Source: Costus lasius
Lineage: Eukaryota; Streptophyta; Magnoliopsida; Zingiberales; Costaceae
Length of the DNA stretch: 64,000 bases
Direction of reading: 5' to 3'
Assembly (NCBI GenBank): GCA_027563935.2
Contig: CM050446.2
Coordinates: forward strand, 27,903,501-27,967,500
The notes under the pieces were generated by a model. It did not search any database. It was not told the origin of the DNA and worked only from the letters and a program-made list of their open reading frames with translations. Both the position numbers and the translations under genes were made by a program. Each line of letters opens with the position of its first letter. Position 1 is the first letter of the stretch. Shown in pieces: positions 57,256-64,000 of the stretch.

Positions 57256-58660
57256 TTTTTTTTTATGTTGCCTCGGGCAACTATCACGACCTTATCGTTG
57301 AAAAATTCCCTCGTCGACGATTTTTCTTTGATCACAGAAAATCGATCTGACTATTGGTGATGCAGTGTTCCGCAAAGGAGATTCTTCTCCATTGACGAAA
57401 CAAAAAAGAAAAGAAATAGAAATGATGAAAGAAGACGAGATGTATGAAGTTAACGTGAGAAGGAAATTTAAAGGGGAATGCTGCTTCACCCCTCGCGTGA
57501 TCTCGCCAACAATTTTCATCTCCAGCACCGCTGCAATTGTGGAGTAGGGAAGGGAGGATGAAAGGTTGCCTTGACTTCCTTCGTCCTCGTCATCCCCGAC
57601 CTAAGAGGAAGTCGCCGGCCGAAAGAAAGCCTGTCCACCTCTGAGCAGCAGAGAAAGAATTGCTTCGTCATCTTGAACACGAAAAGAAGTCACTGGCTGG
57701 AGCGAAGCTTCGCACATCCGCCTCTAAGCAGGGGAGGAAGGAACCGACACTGCCGCTACAGCCGTGGAGCAAGGAAGGGAGGAAGGAAGCTTTCTCAGCT
57801 TCCTTTGTCATCGTCATTTACGGCATGATGAGAAGACGCCGCTGGCTGGAAGGGCGACGCCCACTTCCACAACCAACGCTTTTGCGTGATTCCGCCACCA
57901 GACCTCATTGCAAAACTCATTGTGATGGAGGCATGCTCACCTCGTCGATGTTTTCTGTCGTCATCATGGCCGGCTCGACTGGAAGACGTCGCCAGTTGGG
58001 AGGATAGCGTCCAGCTCTGCTCCCGCTATCCTTCTGCTCGATGAAGAGTCAGAAAAGAAGGAGACGCGTCCGCCTCTAAGCAAGGGAGGGAGGAAGCCCA
58101 TGTCACCATTTCTCCGACACGAGAAGGAAACATCGCCGGTACGAGAAGAAAGTGTTGTTGGCTAGAAAGATAGCATCCACCTTTGCTCCCTTTGCCCTTC
58201 TACCCCTTCGTTTTCGTCATCCTTGCGACGAGCAAAAGTTGCTAGTTGAAGCAAGCAGATCCGCCTCTGAGCAGGAAAGGAAGGAAGGAAGTTTTTGCTT
58301 GAAAGAAGATGGCATCCGCCGGAGGCAGCTTCCCTTTGCTGTTGTTCGTCATCTGGGTCTCACCGCTAGATCCGACTCGTCTGCTTGAAATCCCCTGAAG
58401 ATGTCAGCTTTCGATTTTATTCTTGCTGACGAAACCTCTCGGATCTTCTGCCTTCATTGGCATCGGCAAGATCATTCGATGCGTTCGCCGAAACACCGTC
58501 GTCTCCGTTCCACCGAAGACATCGGCATTGTTGACGTCAGCAAGCAGGAATTGAATCAGCCACCCTTCACCGCTAATTCACTGAATTTGAGCCAACGACA
58601 GATTTTGTTTGGGCTGCTTCATGCGCCCATCTTCGCCCAGCCCAATTGTTTAAGCTGAAT
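57256..58660. other. GC-rich low-complexity part of block X
   Basis: Loose repeats on the phrase tccgcctct(a/g)agcagg (57632, 57717, 58070, 58259) with aagaag and ggaagg runs. Open frames of 78-115 aa on the plus strand come from this composition and show no domain. It may be the U3/R part of an unidentified LTR. Confidence 0.45.
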
Positions 58661-59259
58661 TGTAATGGTCTCAACTTACCATTACTCATTAAAATCCTAA
58701 ATTCAATTGGATATGAATAAAGGATTGAAATTGATTTTGACCAAAAGTCAAAATCATGTGACTATTATATCAGGGATAAGAAATTTGAAACTTTGACTTG
58801 AAACTGAAGTCAAAATGAAACCTCCTGGAATCTTATGAAAGTTACGTGAAACTTTGACTAAATCTTAAGTCTTAGAAAACATTTTGAAATATTCAGAAAT
58901 CAAAAATTTGGCTAGGCCCAATCTAATGTCCCTGAGATTTGACTTGGATTGAATTGAACTTAATCCAAGGTGTTGATAAGACGGAATCATTCCATATTGA
59001 TATGATTTAATGAAAAAAAAAAGAAATAACTTGACGGAAGAAAGAAAGGAGAAATGATACAACCTAACTCGGGTTTGAATTTGACTCAACCTAACCTTGA
59101 TTTGATAAAAGAAAGAGGAATTGAAGATAAAGAATATTTTGTTGCTGCATGTTGTCCATAATATTGTCTGGGAGGTGCGTACGTCGATACTATGTATCGG
59201 GGCGTAGTTCCTCAATATGATTACAACAATGCTTGTAGCAATTTATGAAAGATAAAATA
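58661..59259. other. AT-rich part of block X
   Basis: No gene seen. The stretch 59150-59259 (…aggtgcgtacgtcgatacta…) recurs at 59945-60052 on the far side of the hairpins. Confidence 0.5.
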
Positions 59260-60207
59260 AAATAAATATTCACAGAAAGAATATTTATTTATGAAAGATG
59301 AAGTCAGATAAATATTCATAGAAAGAATATTTATCAAAAGATGAAAAATAAAAACAGATAAATATTCACAAAAAGAATATTTATCGAAGAAAGAGAAATC
59401 AGATAAATATTCACAGAAAGAATATTTATCAAAGAAAGATAAATCAAATAAATATTCACAGAAAGAATATTTATTTATGAATGATGAAGTGAGATAAATA
59501 TTCACAGAAAGAATATTTATCAAAAAATGAAGAAAGAGATATCGAAAGATGAAAGAAAGAACTGTGAAATGAAAGAAATCAGATAAATATTCGAAGAAAG
59601 AATATTTATCGAAGGAAGGGAAATCAGATAAATATTCATAGACAGAATATTTATCGAAAGATGGAAGAAAGAATTATGAAATGAAATTAGATAAATATTC
59701 ACAGGAAGAATATTTATCGAAGAAAGATAAATTAAATAAATATTCACAGAAAGAATATTTATTGAAAGATGAAATCAGATAAATATTCACAAAAAGAATA
59801 TTTATCGAAGAAATGAAAATTGAAAGTATGGAAGATGAAATCAGAGATAAATATTCACAGAAAGAATATTTATCAAAGGAATGAAAAATTGAAATTAGAT
59901 AAATATTCACAAAAGGAATATTTATTGAAAGGATGTCACGGCATATTGTTAATAATATTGTTTGGAAGGTGCGTACGTCGATACTAGGTATCGGGGCATA
60001 GTTCTTCAATATTATTATAATATCGTGCAGTAACTTAGGTCACTTAAAATAAAATAAATATTCACAGAAGGAATATTTATTGACTGAAGAAAGATGAAAG
60101 ATGAAAGATGGAAGATGAAAGATGAAAGAAATTGAAATGAATCATGAAATACGAAGAACATTTATCAGAAGTGGAAATAGATAAATATTCGTTGAAAGAA
60201 TATTTAT
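59260..60207. repeat. Hairpin array: about 15 copies of GATAAATATTC-N7-GAATATTTATC
   Basis: Copies start near 59260, 59307, 59357, 59402, 59446, 59493, 59582, 59627, 59690, 59735, 59778, 59846, 59898, 60053 and 60180. Each has 10-12-bp complementary arms around a 7-nt loop (ACAGAAA and variants). The spacers are irregular and rich in AAAGATGAAA. Where the arm is AAATAAATATTC, the partner is GAATATTTATTT. The intact inverted repeats also open long Phe/Tyr/Leu-rich frames on the minus strand, which I do not take as genes. Confidence 0.92.
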
Positions 60208-60526
60208 GAGAAAATGAAGAGTGAAAATGATATGAATGAATGAAAATAAAATTGTAATGAAATTGTAAGCCTTTTTATGGTAGATGTTATGAATGAATGA
60301 TATTGTTCTTCTGAATATTTTTATTATTATTATTTGATTTTGTATGTTTAGATCTCTTAATCAAAGGTGCCCTAAGCTACTGAGGGGTAATTAACAATGA
60401 ATGCTTGCGTTCATTGGAAGCCATAACCCACTTAAATAAAAAAAACCTTATATCCATAAGGTGAATTTGAAATGGTCACATGACATTTTAAAATGAAATT
60501 GAAATCAAACCATTTTTAACCCAACA
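60208..60526. other. Right end of block X
   Basis: AT-rich; no gene seen. Confidence 0.4.
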
Positions 60527-61373
60527 CTGATTGCCTGGAAGGTGTACCTCGTTCTGAAGTCCATTGATGGTGATTCATTGCCATGTCTTCTAGGAGGTTC
60601 ATAGCATCTTCAACTCCTCTATTCATTAAAGCCCCTCCAGTTGCAGCATCAACTGTGAGCCTTGTGTTGTAGTGCATCCCATTATAGAATATGTGAACCA
60701 AAACCCAAGTCTCTATTCCATGGTGTGGGCACATTCTTTGTAGCTCTTTGAATCTTTCCCAAGCCTCATATAAAGATTCTACATCCTTCTACATAAAGCT
60801 AGTGATCTGATTTCTCAGTTGAATTGTCTTGGAAGAAGGGAAGCATTTAGAAAGAAAGGCTTGTGGCAATTCTGCCCATGTCCTTATTAAAGCTGAAGGT
60901 ATTGTATGAAGCCATGCTCTCGCTCTGTCCCTCAAAGAGAAAGGGAACAATCTCAACCTGATAGCATCAGTAGAAACACCATTATTTCAATGTATCACAA
61001 TACTCTAAAAATATAGCAAGATGCATGTTAGGGTCCTCAAGAGGAGAACCACCAAATTGATGTTGTTGAACTATAGAAAGTAAAACAGGTTTAATCTCAA
61101 AATTATTTGCCTCTACAGCAGGCCTAGCAATTTTTTATTGTAATCCATGAACGTAGGGAGCAGCATAATCTCTCAGTGTTCTGTTATTATTATTCCCCAC
61201 GGGTTGAGGTGCTTGATCATTGTTCAGGTCTAGCGGTATGTGCTCCATTTGGTTTTGATCTTCCTTTTGCTGAAGTTGCTTGAGTTTTCTTCTTCTTCTA
61301 AAAGTTTTCTCTATTTCAAGATCTATTTCAAAAAATTCACCTGCCCTGGAGCTTCTTTGCATAAAAAGATGTC
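60527..61373 (-). pseudogene. Gag capsid-like part of element B
   Basis: Begins at about 61370 (MQRSSRAGEFFEIDLEIEKT). Near 61138 a stop interrupts; then EANNFEIKP, a frame break near 60985, LRLFPFSLRDRARAWL, RNQITSFM followed by a stop near 60793, and PHHGIETWVLVHIFYNGM. The order and motifs match the gag of element A. It stops at the block X junction; the rest continues at 49178. Confidence 0.8.
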
Positions 61374-61488
61374 AGACACAGTTGCAAAGCTTTAAGGCAA
61401 GTGACAGAAAGGTGAAAAGTAGTAAAGTAACAGAAGTAACTAAACTTAGTCTACTAATCCTCAGAAATATACTAATATTAACCGTTGC

Positions 61489-61506
61489 TCCCCGGCAACA
61501 GCACCA
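61489..61506 (-). other. tRNA-Asp primer-binding site of element B
   Basis: 16 of 18 bases match the complement of the tRNA-Asp 3' end, six bases inside the LTR end. Confidence 0.85.
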
Positions 61507-61512
61507 AAAACT

Positions 61513-62453
61513 TGATACATCCCGCAAGTGCACAGTTATGTCGAAGTAATATAAAAGGTTGTCGAACCCACAGGCAGCAAGGTTAAGTACCAGAAAATAT
61601 AAGTCTCAGTAGCTAAGCAATTCGATACAGAGTTTTGGAAGCAATAAGCGAAAATAAGAAATCAAACGCAACAGCGAGGAGGTTATCTATATGAGAGAGA
61701 TTCAGGACTTCGGTATCCACCACACTGATGAATCTAACTACATTAAAAGTTATCTTTTACAAGAGTTCAAAATATTGCATAAGGAATCTCCCAAAAGTAC
61801 AGGATGCCCCCTCTCGGTCGGTACACCCTGGTGCTTATCCAGAACAATCTCCTACTCTCGCGGTGGATCATTCTAAATAAACCCAATGAGTTTAAGGGAA
61901 GATTATGATACCTTCGAGTGAGATCTAAGCACTCTCGTGTCAAGAACTCACAAGTTTTACTTAGGGAATCTGCCAACATGATCCTCCTCTCGGTCAGGAT
62001 TGTGTCGATTACCACATGATACTACGCGGCCAAAGCAATATCAAGAAATAACAACACCAAGGTAAAATATGCTCATACAAACTTCAAACTAACAGAATCA
62101 AATTAAAATTGCATGAAAGAACACATCAGTGGGCTTCAACCTAATCCTAAAAAGCGTTTTACGCTATAGAATTCATGAAAGCTCACATAGATGTCTCTAA
62201 ATGTCAGGAAGATTGCTACAAAATATTTTGAGAGGAATGAGAGGATGAACCAAACAAGATCCCCAAAAATCGTGAAGATCTAATGCTCCAATCTCTCGAA
62301 ATCACCCTGAAATCACCTTATCACCTCTTCCATTTGCCCTAGCCACTTCGTCCGCCAATTTCTTGATGATTTGGAAATAATAGAAAGGGATTTTATATTC
62401 TTTGGATTCACCCCTCTGTTAGCTTTCCAAAATGTGTCTCCTTGCCATTTTTG
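61513..62453 (-). repeat. 5' LTR of element B, truncated by copia-4
   Basis: Sense end ...GGGATGTATCA at 61513. 941 bp align with 25479-26420 of the 3' LTR. It breaks at 62453, before the palindrome block. Confidence 0.85.
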
Positions 62454-63023
62454 TGTTGGTGTATATGCCCTAGGACCTAGTATTGGTCTATTATTGTACT
62501 ACTTGACTTTGATATTTATATATCATTCTGATATTATCATTATCTATGTTTGTCTACATCTGCGATTGTGTACTTACATAATAATGTCCCTGGAGACAGA
62601 TTAGATCTATGCTCAAATGATTGTCCCTAGTCGATGTACCTGGGTGGATATGGGACAACTCTGGTACTTGTGAGACTGGTATATGGGCTGGTTAGGCATG
62701 AGGTGCTAACGCAGACATATGGGTATATCAGTGATGGATATACTGGACCGACCCGCTATGAGGCAATGACTTGGTGTCATGAATTATCGTCACAAGTGAC
62801 AGGAGATATATTGATCCCTTGACTTGAGGTCATTGGTCATTCTATATGGTTAGGGACATACTTTAATACAACCTAACACCTCGCCATAGTTGGGAGGTAA
62901 TAACGGTTGTCATTGAGCATGTCACGACCCATATGAGAAGGTCAATGGACAGACAGAGGATTTGCCCCTTCCTGAGGGAAGCTTGATATCCATAGAGCTC
63001 CTCTATGGTTCTATGACTAAAAG
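62454..63023 (+). repeat. Copia-4 LTR, first 570 bp
   Basis: TGTTGGTGTATATGCC start; collinear with 28690-29265 of the copia-1 LTR with scattered differences. It supplies the unmutated LTR start. It breaks at 63023. Confidence 0.8.
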
Positions 63024-64000
63024 TGATGGAACCCTTTCAGGAGGGGAGCGCAAAACCTATTGTGAGAAGAACCCCTTTCATGAGGGGGGCGCAAGTCATA
63101 TGTTTCTTTCTCATAGCAGCGGAATTAGGGTTTCCACATAAGATCGCATTCTATACTTTCATATAATCAACTTGAATAACAAGTGAGAGATTCGTTACCA
63201 TGGCCATGGGAAGGTGCGGCTTGGAAGAAGAAAGATCGAAGGGATCTTCTCCAAAGAAATCACACACAAGGGATGAAAGCTTCCTCCTTGCGCAACTCTT
63301 GTGCTAGCAAGATTGCCAAGCTTTTCCAACCGTGTGTAGGAGATTAGATGAAAAGGGCTTCCTACTTTTCGAGAGCTCTTCTTCCTTGGCGCAAGAACGA
63401 TGCCTTCCACACGAGCAAGCCGTTCCAAAACCACGTCCGAGAAGCAAAACCGAAAAACATTAGAGAGACATCAAGCCATGAACGCATATGCGTTATGCTT
63501 TTGGAACTTTCCAAAATTGGCAACGATTAAGAGTTGGCGTTCACGTTCCCATGAACCAAACGCAACCTCTTCTCCCTCTTGAACCAAGCGCTCAACCCAT
63601 GAGCCGGTTCAATATCCTTGGTTCAATAGCGAAACCAAATCAGCCCATAAATTAAGTCTAGATCAAATTAGACCCCAAGGTCCTAGATCTGACCATTCAT
63701 CATCTGACGCTTCTGATCGCATCGATCTAGCATCATCTCTCTCGATCGAAGCTTACCGATCTAAAGCTCTAATCAATCAAACATGATCAGACCAGATCTC
63801 ACTTACAATCAGAGATTAAATCTCTTTAAACTGAACCAAAACAATTCAGTCCACACGATCTGACTTAAGGAAGCCATATCACCAAATTGTGCGACCCTGA
63901 GGGTTTCCTTTAAATGTCGGTAACGATAACTTACGTTATCACGATCAGTGAGGGGTATCTAGCAACACATCACTGTCTCCCGATATAAAGGAAAGAGTCT
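63024..64000 (-). repeat. Putative copia LTR, minus strand, right end outside window
   Basis: Starts TGATGGAACCC inside the copia-4 LTR. The opening resembles the copia-3 LTR plan (TGTTGGAAC..., then 'catagcagcgga' where copia-3 has 'gcgcagcgga'). No coding domain; frames of 60-79 aa are ignored. The class is a guess. Confidence 0.45.

Larger units (their letters stand above)
49179..60526. mobile_element. Block X: unclassified insertion in gag of element B
   Basis: The two gag pieces of B would join in frame across this block. The ends read TGTTG (49179) and CAACA (60526), as expected for an LTR element, and the 5-bp flanks are similar but not identical. Inside: AT-rich sequence, a minisatellite split by copia-3, GC-rich low-complexity sequence, a hairpin array and a duplicated stretch of about 110 bp. 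I found no pol domain and no LTR pair apart from copia-3, so its class is open. Confidence 0.45.
25479..62453 (-). mobile_element. Athila-like Ty3/gypsy element B, hosting a nest of insertions
   Basis: Minus-strand element whose own sequence is in five blocks: 5' LTR, primer-binding site and gag (62453-60527), rest of gag and pol (49178-45186), pol-env spacer and env-like 5' part (45185-43272), env-like 3' part and 3' UTR (28689-26983), 3' LTR (26982-25479). Between the blocks lie X (about 49179-60526) and copia-1 (28690-43271). Its own length inside the window is roughly 11 kb. The 5' LTR is cut by a copia LTR at 62454. Frames carry stops, frameshifts, an RT deletion and a damaged RT active site, so it is dead. 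Confidence 0.82.

Noticed and set aside
57571..58658. Plus-strand frames of 78-115 codons
   Set aside because: Low-complexity GC-rich repeat sequence; Arg/Lys/Ser-rich translations without domains.
59221..60009. Three minus-strand frames of 75-111 codons with repeated INKYSFCEYL-like peptides
   Set aside because: They are translations of the hairpin array. The peptide repeat follows from the DNA repeat, and there is no domain, signal or homologue.
59260..60207. CRISPR-like look: palindromic repeats with variable spacers
   Set aside because: The repeats are near-palindromes of 29-31 nt with irregular, self-similar purine-rich spacers, in plant nuclear retrotransposon DNA and without cas genes. 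It is a hairpin minisatellite.
49179..60526. Clean LTR element with target duplication for block X
   Set aside because: TGTTG and CAACA ends fit, but the flanking 5-mers match only partly and I could not find two LTR copies. Kept as an unclassified insertion.

Overview
The window is plant nuclear DNA, and nearly all of it is LTR retrotransposons. Evidence: Ty3/gypsy (Athila-like) primer-binding sites complementary to the plant tRNA-Asp 3' end, Ty1/copia elements with initiator-tRNA-Met primer-binding sites, Athila-type 'env-like' ORFs, and AT-rich relics between them. I see no ordinary host gene, rRNA, tRNA gene or CRISPR array. The host is an angiosperm; I cannot name the genus from the sequence.

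Layout. 1-8369: minus-strand Athila-like element 'A' with gag, protease and env-like frames but no RT/RNase H/integrase; its 3' end lies left of the window. 8487-11874: a 21-bp minisatellite split by a 3.1-kb non-coding LTR element 'F' (8612-11718, TSD ATAGG). 11.9-17.4 kb: old AT-rich relics, including a decayed minus-strand copia pol. 17.4-24.3 kb: decayed plus-strand copia-2, with a likely solo LTR (family C) in its 5' LTR and cut at 24292 by another family C LTR. That LTR is cut at 25479 by the minus-strand Athila-like element 'B', which runs beyond 62453.

Element B is a nest. Its env-like gene is split by copia-1 (28690-43271). Copia-1 RT is split by 'D' (34515-41817, TSD CATGG), a complete non-autonomous gypsy element with one unusual acidic ORF. 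B gag is split by an unclassified block X (about 49179-60526). X carries a very young, apparently intact copia-3 (50110-57096, TSD AACTC, 1351-aa gag-pol) inserted in a minisatellite, and an array of about 15 near-identical hairpins. The B 5' LTR is cut at 62454 by a copia-4 LTR, which is itself cut at 63024. The deepest chain is five levels: copia-2 > LTR C > B > copia-1 > D.

The most interesting signals are non-coding. (1) The Athila-like families carry arrays of family-specific palindromes at about 63-87 bp spacing (exactly 72 bp in the A LTR), in the LTR and again between pol and env-like in A and B. (2) A two-stem RNA element of 62-63 nt, in five copies in three 3' UTRs, shows compensatory changes in both stems. 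(3) A perfect-hairpin array lies at 59260-60207. (4) All seven nonsense codons in element A fit C-to-T or G-to-A transitions, as expected of methylation-driven decay.
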